Below, one piece after another: positions 6,408 to 12,121 of a DNA stretch of 12,121 bases (position 1 is its first letter; each line of letters begins with the position of its first letter). The translations under genes were made by a program, and so were the position numbers. The notes under the pieces were generated by a model. It worked only from the letters and a program-made list of their open reading frames with translations, made no database searches and was not told the origin of the DNA. The DNA is from CBFGRU01 sp965651255 (lineage in GTDB: Bacteria > Planctomycetota > Phycisphaerae > Phycisphaerales > SM1A02), in the NCBI GenBank assembly GCA_965651255.1, contig CBFGRU010000076.1, positions 1 to 12,121 of the forward strand, given 5' to 3'.

Positions 6408-6878
6408 TCAGAACGTGAGCACCTTGTCGCCGCGTTTGAGCGCTTCGGTGAGCGGGGGCCCCATGGGCTTTACTTCGTAGCCGAGTTCGCGGATGCGCTC
6501 GGTGAGGCCGTAGGAATTCGCGCAGGCGATGCACGCTTCGACCTTGACGCCGCTGTCTTTCATCCTCTGGACGGCGGCCTGAATGTCCTTGTCGGCGGCG
6601 AGCAATCGCTGCGACGGCCCCCAGACGATGAGATGCACTTCATCAAACCAGCCCGCGCGCTGGGCAGCGCCGGAGTACATGAGTCCGACGCGGTGGGCGA
6701 CATCGGGATCGCCTGAGGTCCAGAGGACGGTGAGGCGCGAGGGTTCATCCTGGGCGATGGCGTTCGCGGGAAGGGCAGGGGACTCGCTCGAGCGCGCCTG
6801 GCCGAGCGTGAAGCCGCCGACCGCGACGATGAACATGGCCGCCGAGATGAGTGAGCAGCGCGTGGGGCAGATGGGCAC
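6408..6878 (-). CDS. Exported DsrE-family protein with CxxC motif
   Basis: 156 residues from GTG 6878. I chose this start because AGGAGA (6890-6885) stands 6 bases upstream; the longer frame to 6947 has no such site and would bury the signal peptide. Residues 1-28 form an export signal (hydrophobic ISAAMFIVAVGGFTLG, cleavage likely after GQA). The DsrE fold follows at about 47-156: LTVLWTSGDPDVAHRVGLMY, a strand VHLIVWGPS, then VKVEACIACANSYGL with Cys116 and Cys119, and the ending GPPLTEALKRGDKVLTF. The C-x-A-C-A-N/D-x-Y-G motif and the KVLTF end are typical of stand-alone DsrE-like proteins linked to sulfur or redox chemistry. The exact substrate is not known. It is the first gene of the probable DsrE-EamA-DUF417 unit. 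Confidence 0.88.
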   Translation of the reverse strand: MPICPTRCSLISAAMFIVAVGGFTLGQARSSESPALPANAIAQDEPSRLTVLWTSGDPDVAHRVGLMYSGAAQRAGWFDEVHLIVWGPSQRLLAADKDIQAAVQRMKDSGVKVEACIACANSYGLTERIRELGYEVKPMGPPLTEALKRGDKVLTF

Positions 6879-6884
6879 GGTGAT

Positions 6885-6890
6885 TCTCCT
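6885..6890 (-). promoter_or_regulatory. Shine-Dalgarno AGGAGA deciding a GTG start
   Basis: AGGAGA on the - strand (6890-6885), 6 bases before GTG 6878. It fixes the start of the DsrE-like gene, where no ATG with a comparable site exists. Confidence 0.75.
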
Positions 6891-6995
6891 GTCTTCTCGA
6901 AGCGGTGAGATCGTGATGATGACATCCGCTGAGCAGGCCGATGCCACGCTGGCCCAACCGTCAGCGGCGCGTGAGTATTCCGAGGATCGGCGCGA

Positions 6996-8645
6996 TCACA
7001 CCTGGAGCACGCCGGTTGAGAACTCGCGGTCCATCGGCACGGTGCTGGCGATCTGGAGCGCGAGCGTGAGTTCTTCGCGGGTTTCGTGCGGCTCGATGAT
7101 GCGGTCCACCCAGCCGCGCGCCGCGCCATAGAGGATGTCCTGCTGTTCGTTGTAACTGGCCTTGATCGCTTCGAGCAATTGGGCCTGTTCCTCTTCGCTC
7201 ATCGGGGCGCCGCGTTTCTTTTCGGCGGCGATACGAATCTGGAGCAGCGTGTTCGCCGCGCTCGCCGCGCCCATCACGGCGCAGCGGCTGCCCGGCCAGG
7301 CCAATGTCAGAAACGGATCGAACGCCCGGCCGCACATCGCGTAGTTCCCCGCGCCGTACGAGCCGCCGGTGATGAGCGCGATCTTCGGCACAATGGAGTT
7401 ACTCATCGCGTTCACCATCTTCGCGCCCGCGCGGATGATGCCGCCCTGCTCGCTGTCGCGGCCGACCATGAAGCCGGTCGTATCGTGCACAAAGATGAGC
7501 GGAATGCGCTTCTGATTGCAGTCCATGATGAACCGCGCGGCCTTGTCGGCGGAGTCATCGTAAATCACCGCGGGCATGTTCATCGACATCGACGGCCCGG
7601 CCTTGCCGCCCGGCATCTTCCGCTGCGTGAGTTTGCGCTGGTTCGCGACGATGCCGCACGGCCAGCGGCCGATGCGCGCGTAGGCGCAGATGAGGGACTG
7701 GCCGTACTCCGCCTTGTATTCATTGAACGACTGATCATCCACGATGCACGAAAGCAGTTCGACCGTGTCGTACTGTCTGGTCGCATCGCCGGTGAAGATG
7801 TCGTACACCTCATCGCCCTTGCGCGCGGGTTCCACCGCTTCAAAGGGCGGCTCACCCACGGTCGGGGTGCGCATATCCATCAGCACGAGATTGTTCAGTC
7901 GCTTCAGGCACGCTTCATCATCCGGCTCGCGGAAGTCGATGGTGCCGGAGATTTCCGCATGCATCATCGCCCCGCCGAGTTCTTCGCTGTCCACGGTTTG
8001 CCCGATCGCGGCCTTCACGAGCGCGGGGCCGGCGAGGTACAACCCGCTGCCCTCGGTCATGATGAGCGTGTCGCACAGCACCGGCAGGTAGCCGCCGCCG
8101 GCGACGCAGTTGCCCATGATCGCGGAGAACTGGGGAATGCCCGCCGCGCTGATCACCGCGTTGTTGCGGAAGATGCGGCCGAAGTCATCGGTGTCGGGAA
8201 ACACATCTTCCTGCAGCGGCAGAAAGACGCCGGCGGAATCGACGAGGTAGAGCAGCGGCAGTCGCGCGCGTTCAGCGATCATCTGCGCGCGGATGATTTT
8301 CTTGCAGGTCATCGGGAAGAACGCGCCGGCCTTCACGGTCGCGTCATTCGCGATGATCATGCACATTCTTCCGCCGACCTGGGCGATGGTGGTGACCACG
8401 CCCGCGCCGGGCGCGCCGCCATACTCGCGGTACATGTTCCACGCGCTGAACAGGCCGCACTCGAACGAGCGGGTGCTCGAATCGACGAGACGGTTGATGC
8501 GCTCGCGCGCGGTGAGGCGCCCGAGTTGGTGCTGGCGTTCGATGCCACGTTCGCCCCCGCCGAGACGGATTTCATCCGCCAGGGTGCGACAGTGGGCGGT
8601 GGCATCGGCCAGGGTCGTGCCGGGGGACGGGGTCTTCATCATCAT
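6996..8645 (-). CDS. Acyl-CoA carboxylase carboxyltransferase (beta) subunit, MCC/PCC type
   Basis: 549 residues, the usual size for biotin-dependent acyl-CoA carboxyltransferase beta subunits. These move the carboxyl group from carboxybiotin to an acyl-CoA such as methylcrotonyl- or propionyl-CoA in the cytoplasm. The N-terminal crotonase-like half shows RLTARERINRLVD (43-55), CMIIANDATVKAGAFFPMT (95-113), LLYLVDSAGVFLPLQEDVFP (131-150) and the glycine motif MGNCVAGGGYLPV (177-189). The C-terminal half shows FVHDTTGFMVG (385-395), GGIIRAGAKMVNA (401-413) and GGSYGAGNYAMCGRAFDP (427-444), the second oxyanion-hole loop. ITGFMVG plus the GAGNYGMCGR-type loop favours the methylcrotonyl-CoA side, but MGAASAAN (458-465) replaces the usual MGGEQAA, so the substrate is uncertain. 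No biotin carboxylase or biotin carrier gene is adjacent. It starts with three tandem ATGs (8645-8637) and is divergent from the pilus ATPase gene. Confidence 0.93.
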   Translation of the reverse strand: MMMKTPSPGTTLADATAHCRTLADEIRLGGGERGIERQHQLGRLTARERINRLVDSSTRSFECGLFSAWNMYREYGGAPGAGVVTTIAQVGGRMCMIIANDATVKAGAFFPMTCKKIIRAQMIAERARLPLLYLVDSAGVFLPLQEDVFPDTDDFGRIFRNNAVISAAGIPQFSAIMGNCVAGGGYLPVLCDTLIMTEGSGLYLAGPALVKAAIGQTVDSEELGGAMMHAEISGTIDFREPDDEACLKRLNNLVLMDMRTPTVGEPPFEAVEPARKGDEVYDIFTGDATRQYDTVELLSCIVDDQSFNEYKAEYGQSLICAYARIGRWPCGIVANQRKLTQRKMPGGKAGPSMSMNMPAVIYDDSADKAARFIMDCNQKRIPLIFVHDTTGFMVGRDSEQGGIIRAGAKMVNAMSNSIVPKIALITGGSYGAGNYAMCGRAFDPFLTLAWPGSRCAVMGAASAANTLLQIRIAAEKKRGAPMSEEEQAQLLEAIKASYNEQQDILYGAARGWVDRIIEPHETREELTLALQIASTVPMDREFSTGVLQV

Positions 8646-8842
8646 CTTCGCTCAGGGCCTTCAGCGCGGGGTGAGGGGTTCCTTGGGGTGAAAGTGCCCC
8701 CAGCATAGGCGATTGTGCTCACTTGTCGCCGATCGGGCGGGAAACGGGGCGTATTTCCGTTGACCCCGGCCGGCTCTCGTGGCAGTCTGATGGATGGAAG
8801 CGGAGGGGAGAGCAACCCGAACCCACCGGAAAGGGGGCGTCG
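8646..8842. promoter_or_regulatory. Divergent promoter region between carboxyltransferase and pilT-like genes
   Basis: 197 bases that must carry promoters in both directions. The best candidate on + is TTGACC (8760-8765) with a 17-base spacer to CAGTCT (8783-8788). The -10 match is poor, so this is only a suggestion. A Shine-Dalgarno GGAAAGGGGG (8828-8837) stands 5 bases before ATG 8843. Confidence 0.4.
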
Positions 8843-9967
8843 ATGCTCGGTGCGCTCACGATTCAGCGTCTGCTTCAGAAGATGGCCGAGGTCAAGGCCA
8901 GCGATCTGCACATCAAGGTCGGTTCGCCGCCGGTGCTCCGCATCAACAGCGAACTGCACACCGTGCAGGCAGGGCCGCTTGATCCGGAAGACACACGTCA
9001 ACTGCTCGACCGCATCGTGCCCGACTCCCTGCGCGCGGAACTGGAAGAGAAGGGCGGCATCGATTTCTCGTACCACGAGCAGGCCACCGAACGCTTCCGC
9101 TGCTCGGTCTTTCACGCGGGCGGCTCGCTGCACGCTGCGATTCGGCGGGTGAACCCGGTGATTCCCGATTTCAACACCCTGCACCTGCCGCCGATTTACC
9201 ACAAGATCGCCGATGAAACGCACGAAGGGCTCATCATCGTCTGCGGCGTCACCGGAAGCGGTAAGTCATCAACGCTCGCCGCGATGATCGACCACATCAA
9301 CGCCGACCGCGCTGCGAACATCATCACGATTGAAGACCCGGTTGAGTATCTCTTTCGGCCGCGCAAGTCGTTCATCTCCCAGCGCGAAGTGGGCATCGAT
9401 GTGAAGGATTTTCCCACCGCCCTGCGCGGTGCGGTGCGACAGGACCCCGATGTCATCATGATCGGCGAATTGCGCGACCGCGAAACGATGATGGCCGGCC
9501 TCATGGCCGCGGAAACCGGCCACCTCGTCTTCTGCACACTGCACACCGCCGACACGCTGCAATCGTTTGCGCGCATTCTCGAGTTCTTCCCTTCGAGTGA
9601 GCACGGCTTCATCCGCTCATCGCTCGCCAACGGCCTGCGCGCGGTCATGGCCCAGCGCCTGCTGCCATCGCTCAAGCCCGGGGTGGGTGTGGTGCCCGCG
9701 ACCGAAGTGCTGCTGAAGACGCCGATCGTCTCCGACCGCATCCGCGATGGGCAGGATGAAGACCTGCCCGCGATTCTGCACGGCTCGGAAGCCGAGGGCA
9801 TGCACGACTTCACCACATCGCTCGCGCGATTGCTCGAAGAGGATTATGTGGACCTCAAGACCGCAGAGTCCTACGCCCCCAACCGCGAAGCCCTCCGCAG
9901 CAAGGCCCGCGGCATCAAGGTCGCGGCTGACAAACTCGTCCACCGCATCCACCGCAGCGCGGGCTGA
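8843..9967 (+). CDS. pilT: PilT/PilU-type type IV pilus retraction ATPase
   Basis: 374 residues from ATG 8843, close to the usual 345-380. This AAA-like hexameric ATPase powers retraction of type IV pili at the inner membrane. The N-terminal PAS-like domain begins LLQKMAEVKASDLHIKVGSPP. Walker A is GVTGSGKSST at 135-144. The Asp box is NIITIEDPVEYLF at 159-171. Walker B is DPDVIMIGELRDRET at 201-215. The His box is HLVFCTLHTADT at 227-238. The arginine-rich FPSSEHGFIRSSLANGLRAVMAQRLLP follows. The C-terminus (EGMHDFTTSLARLLEEDYV) is PilU-like rather than the AIRNLVREGK region of classic PilT. I chose this start because of the GGAAAGGGGG site 5 bases upstream; a TTG at 8723 in frame adds 40 low-complexity residues and is less likely. 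No other pilus genes are in the window. Confidence 0.93.
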   Translation: MLGALTIQRLLQKMAEVKASDLHIKVGSPPVLRINSELHTVQAGPLDPEDTRQLLDRIVPDSLRAELEEKGGIDFSYHEQATERFRCSVFHAGGSLHAAIRRVNPVIPDFNTLHLPPIYHKIADETHEGLIIVCGVTGSGKSSTLAAMIDHINADRAANIITIEDPVEYLFRPRKSFISQREVGIDVKDFPTALRGAVRQDPDVIMIGELRDRETMMAGLMAAETGHLVFCTLHTADTLQSFARILEFFPSSEHGFIRSSLANGLRAVMAQRLLPSLKPGVGVVPATEVLLKTPIVSDRIRDGQDEDLPAILHGSEAEGMHDFTTSLARLLEEDYVDLKTAESYAPNREALRSKARGIKVAADKLVHRIHRSAG

Positions 9968-10084
9968 GCCCCATCCCCGGGATGGTGAAGCCCGGCTGCA
10001 CATCGCCCGGCGAGCATGCGGGCGTGATCGGACCGCGCGCAGGGCCTCGCGATTGGTCTGCGTGCCCCGGCACAGGTCATCGCC
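9968..10084. other. Gene-free stretch left of the second array
   Basis: GC-rich DNA, stop-free in several frames on both strands but with low-complexity translations. Apart from the hairpin at 9971-9985 I see nothing that supports a gene. Faint echoes of the array (CGCAGGGCCTCG near 10039-10050) suggest older decayed copies. Confidence 0.5.
9971..9985 (+). other. Short hairpin after the pilT-like stop
   Basis: CCATCC (9971-9976) pairs with GGATGG (9980-9985) around CCG, three bases after the stop. There is no T tract. It is weak evidence for a 3' end structure. Confidence 0.3.
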
Positions 10085-10336
10085 CGGTGCCCGCAGGGTC
10101 TCTCGCGCGGCGGAGCAGCCGGATTTCACCGCCCGGAGAGCCGCTCGGCCCACGTTCGGGCCTTCTGACAAACCGACGCGGTGCTTGTCGGCTTCATTCC
10201 TGGGCTCTGGCAAACCGACGCGGTGCTCGTCGGCTTCCCGGAGGGTGCCTCGCAAACCGACGCGGGTGTCGTCGGCTTCCCGGAGGGCATCTCGCAAACC
10301 GACGCGATGCTCGTCGGTTTGCCGGAAGGGGTGAAA
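10085..10336. repeat. Tandem array with 42-bp units made of two 21-bp halves
   Basis: Four clear units start with CAAACCGACGCG at 10169, 10211, 10253 and 10295, exactly 42 bases apart; the last fades after about 10330. Each first half contains CCGACG, seven bases, then CGTCGG (or a close variant), so every unit can fold into a hairpin. In the last unit the stem is nine perfect pairs (10296-10304 with 10312-10320). The second half carries CTTCCCGGAGGG and ends in CTCG. Older copies continue leftwards in 21-base steps: second-half-like blocks at 10085-10105 and 10127-10147, with weaker 21-base blocks at 10106-10126 and 10148-10168. It lies between pilT and the membrane-protein gene and is not matched to any known element that I can name. 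Confidence 0.85.
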
Positions 10337-10489
10337 GCGTGGCCGGAGGTCTTCCGGGTGAGGCCGCGGACGGCCCGGCGTTTGGCGGGAATCCGAGATG
10401 ACTTGGCCGGCTGCGGCGGGATGGGCGTAGCGTGTCTTGAGGGCTCAACGATTCGACTCGCCAATGGCGTAACGCATTGATAGATTCGC
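10337..10489. promoter_or_regulatory. Region upstream of the membrane-protein gene
   Basis: Probable promoter region of the gene at 10490. The only hexamer of note is TAGATT at 10481-10486, a fair -10 match. If it is used, transcription would begin within a few bases of the GTG, making a leaderless mRNA. No Shine-Dalgarno is visible, which agrees with that idea but does not prove it. Confidence 0.3.
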
Positions 10490-11575
10490 GTGGTGAACCC
10501 GCGCGAATTCGATGAACGAAGGATTGAACGAAGCGCCCGACCGCCGTGGTGGCGGTTCGGTCAATTGCGCGTGCGCCTGCGGTTCGCCGGCATGGAGGTG
10601 CGCGATCATCCGAAGAACCCGCGCGAACTGATCGGGAGGGTCATTCCATGGGGCGCGGCGCAGTACGGACTGTTTGCCGCCTACACCTCCATCTTCGGTG
10701 AGGATGGCGAACCGATCCGCACGGAAGGGCGGCGATGGTTCGCAAGAGTGAGCGATACTCGCGAGATTCGCGCTGCCAGGCGGTTGTACATCCGATGGGT
10801 GCGTCGACAAGTGGCGAGCGGACGAACAGTTGAAGCCCGATATGCTGCGGAACGGGGCGTACGGTGGATCTTGTGGCCGCTCGGAGCCGCCGCGTTCATC
10901 CTGTCGACATGGATGGCGCTCAATACCTTCGGCAACCTCGGGTGGCTGCGCGGTCAATCCATCACAATCATCTGCATGACAATCCTGACGATTGTCGGGT
11001 ACTGGTCGATTCACGGCCTGATGATCGTGTGGGCCTTTTGGATGGCATGGAAGCTCGGTCAACCGGTCGCGGAGAAGGTTCGAATCAACGCGATTGGGTT
11101 CACCGCAACCATGACCGACGGCACTCAGCATTCGGTGAACTGGAATCAGGTACGGACGGTCAGCGAGCAGATGCTGTTCCGACGGGTACTGACGAATGAC
11201 GGCTTCAGCATCAATATGGGGAAGGGGTGTCGTGCGTGGAACGCGGTGTGGCCTCGCTACGTCGCGGCGGACGGATCGCAACGAGAATCGCGACAGCAAA
11301 ATGACCGCCCGCGCGATCGGCTGGATGCGCGAACGTACCGCCACATCCTGCGTTGGCTGAGCGGCGGCATGCTGTTCTCATTTGTGATCGGTGCGTGGGC
11401 GGGCGCGACCGGTTTGCTCCCGCATCCGTGGTGGCTCAGCGGTTTGCTCGCGACCGCTCAACTCGCATTGTTGTTCGCGATAACCGTCACCTTGCAACAC
11501 TGGCCGCGCGCCTGGTTCCGAAAACAGATGAAGCGGCTCAAGCGCCGCCCCCGGAATCAGCACACGGCGAGTTGA
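10490..11575 (+). CDS. Multi-pass membrane protein of unknown function
   Basis: 361 residues with no family that I can name. A basic cytoplasmic-looking N-terminus (1-122) is rich in Arg. Hydrophobic helices follow at about 126-147 (ILWPLGAAAFILSTWMALN), 157-188 (two close helices, SITIICMTILTIVGYW and LMIVWAFWMAW), 289-309 (LSGGMLFSFVIGAWAGATGLL) and 314-335 (WWLSGLLATAQLALLFAITVTL). The segment between them, 197-260 (INAIGFTATMTDGTQHSVNW then NQVRTVSEQMLF), resembles the strand pattern of bacterial PH-like/YcxB-like modules, a weak resemblance. The C-terminus is very basic (FRKQMKRLKRR). The start is GTG 10490 (a second GTG follows) with no Shine-Dalgarno; ATG 10592 is the alternative. Codon use is less GC-ending than in the neighbours. 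Confidence 0.75.
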   Translation: MVNPREFDERRIERSARPPWWRFGQLRVRLRFAGMEVRDHPKNPRELIGRVIPWGAAQYGLFAAYTSIFGEDGEPIRTEGRRWFARVSDTREIRAARRLYIRWVRRQVASGRTVEARYAAERGVRWILWPLGAAAFILSTWMALNTFGNLGWLRGQSITIICMTILTIVGYWSIHGLMIVWAFWMAWKLGQPVAEKVRINAIGFTATMTDGTQHSVNWNQVRTVSEQMLFRRVLTNDGFSINMGKGCRAWNAVWPRYVAADGSQRESRQQNDRPRDRLDARTYRHILRWLSGGMLFSFVIGAWAGATGLLPHPWWLSGLLATAQLALLFAITVTLQHWPRAWFRKQMKRLKRRPRNQHTAS

Positions 11576-11587
11576 ACGAAAGCGTTC
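11574..11587 (+). other. Small hairpin overlapping the stop of the membrane-protein gene
   Basis: GAACG (11574-11578) pairs with CGTTC (11583-11587) around AAAG, followed by a pyrimidine-rich GTCTTCTCTC. It is a weak terminator candidate because there is no continuous T run. Confidence 0.3.
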
Positions 11588-11886
11588 GTCTTCTCTCAAG
11601 GCGCCATTGAATCCAATGAAGATCGGTGCACGAGCCCTCCGCAGATTCCCTTCCGCGGCTGCGATCGCAAGTTGCCTCGATGCCTTCCCCCTGTCAATCC
11701 AGGCAATTTTTCGGACGGGACCGCGTCGATCCGGAGTTGTTTCCGATCCCGAATCGCGAAAATCCTGAACATCCGCATCAACGATCGGTGCGGCTTCGTG
11801 TATGAAGGATCACGTGGTCGTGGTGGTTGGGCATCGGGCGCAGTCGGCCTGGGATGCTGGGAGCAATCAAACGAGAGGGAAGTGAG
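11576..11886. other. Intergenic stretch, no gene seen
   Basis: 311 bases between two + genes. A 50-codon frame from an ATG near 11618 has no ribosome site and no protein-like sequence. The right end provides the leader of the next gene, with AGAGGGAAG just before the ATG at 11887. No clear promoter hexamers or repeats are seen. Confidence 0.5.
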
Positions 11887-12121
11887 ATGGCGGGTCTTCG
11901 GATGCGTGGCGGTCGAAAGTGGGTAGGGCTCGTGGCAGCACTGGCGATCGTCGGCCTCGTGCCGGCGGCAGCGCATGCGCAGCGCGGACCGGGGGGACCG
12001 GGGGGACCGGGGGGAGCCGGGGGACAACCGCAATCGCGCGAGGTTCCGTTGCCGGAGAAGATCGCAGCGCCGGAGTCGTGGATCAACGCATTGCGGTGGC
12101 GGTCGATCGGGCCGGCGAACA
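11887..12121 (+). CDS. Start of an exported VPS10/BNR-repeat (sortilin-like) protein, cut by the window edge
   Basis: Only 78 codons are visible and the frame runs off the right edge. Residues 1-31 form a signal peptide: basic MAGLRMRGGRKW, hydrophobic VGLVAALAIVGLVPAA, cleavage after AHA. A Gly/Pro linker follows at about 34-46, encoded by a GGACCGGGG nonamer repeated three times (11986-12012). The mature part then reads EVPLPEKIAAPESWINALRWRSIGPAN as two adjoining pieces (EVPLPEKIAAPESW, INALRWRSIGPAN). WRSIGPAN, usually continuing MGGRI, is the hallmark opening of large bacterial WD40/BNR-like, VPS10-domain beta-propeller proteins of about 1000 residues, often annotated as glycosyl hydrolases or sortilin-like. 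Purine-rich AGAGGGAAG stands a few bases before the ATG. The family call rests on this short motif. Confidence 0.8.
   Translation, partial: MAGLRMRGGRKWVGLVAALAIVGLVPAAAHAQRGPGGPGGPGGAGGQPQSREVPLPEKIAAPESWINALRWRSIGPAN

Noticed and set aside
6879..6947. Longer start for the DsrE-like protein
   Set aside because: It has no ribosome site and would place 23 residues before the signal peptide, whereas GTG 6878 has AGGAGA at ideal spacing.
7086..8708. 540-residue open frame on + opposite the carboxyltransferase gene
   Set aside because: It is the antisense shadow of a well-supported gene. The translation is His/Arg/Ala-rich with no domain, as expected from GC-rich DNA.
8760..8788. TTGACC / CAGTCT promoter for pilT
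   Set aside because: The -35 is good but the -10 matches TATAAT poorly, so it is mentioned only as a weak candidate within the divergent region.
8723..8842. TTG start extending the pilT-like protein by 40 residues
   Set aside because: The extra residues are low-complexity and unlike PilT family N-termini. ATG 8843 has a good ribosome site.
9617..10334. Long open frames on both strands over the second array
   Set aside because: Stop-free only because the repeat unit lacks stops. Several frames are open at once and none is protein-like outside the repeats.
10085..10336. CRISPR array or integron attachment array
   Set aside because: Spacing of 42 bp leaves no room for spacers of unique sequence, the second halves are themselves repeated, and no integrase or cas gene is near.
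10445..11344. 299-residue open frame on - opposite the membrane-protein gene
   Set aside because: The + frame has coherent membrane helices. The - frame is a composition shadow.

Overview
The window is GC-rich bacterial chromosome. It most resembles a member of the Planctomycetota, probably the Phycisphaerae. The clues are a secreted protein with a C-terminal VPAPGALALL-type PEP-CTERM anchor, a GlyPro-rich exported WRSIGPAN (VPS10/BNR-type) protein, and a mixture of Shine-Dalgarno-led and weakly led genes. That assignment is inference from protein style: there is no rRNA or marker gene here. No tRNA, rRNA, CRISPR array, insertion sequence or integrase is visible.

Layout. 1-1398: conserved-looking protein of unknown function on +, with its frame open to the left edge. 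1543-2256: PEP-CTERM secreted protein on +, with a 10-bp inverted repeat in its leader and a strong hairpin terminator after it. 2378-3088 on -: DUF4287/SRPBCC-like protein that starts with five consecutive ATG codons. 3089-3965: an 877-base divergent gap holding a degenerate tandem array with a 21-bp period (3473-3787). 3966-4733 on +: conserved protein with a FnIII-like C-terminus.

From 8645 down to 4822 six genes lie on the - strand: an acyl-CoA carboxyltransferase beta subunit, an exported DsrE-like protein, a half-size EamA permease, a DoxX/DUF417 membrane protein, and an overlapping DUF4258/DUF2283 pair. The middle three are separated by only 36 bases each and may be co-transcribed. Opposite them, 8843-9967 on + encodes a PilT/PilU-type pilus retraction ATPase. 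9968-10489 is a second gene-free stretch with a tandem array of 21/42-bp period (10085 to about 10336). 10490-11575 on + is a multi-pass membrane protein of unknown function. 11887 to the right edge is the start of an exported VPS10/BNR repeat protein.

The genes read as mixed housekeeping and accessory functions rather than one pathway. The carboxylase subunit suggests leucine/isoprenoid or propionyl-CoA metabolism, PilT suggests type IV pilus twitching, the DsrE, EamA and DUF417 genes suggest membrane or redox stress, and DUF4258/DUF2283 is a toxin-antitoxin-like module. The least explained feature is the pair of intergenic arrays. They share a 21-bp period (two DNA turns, or seven codons), lie about 6.3 kb apart, and their units share a CTTCC-x-GG-like core.
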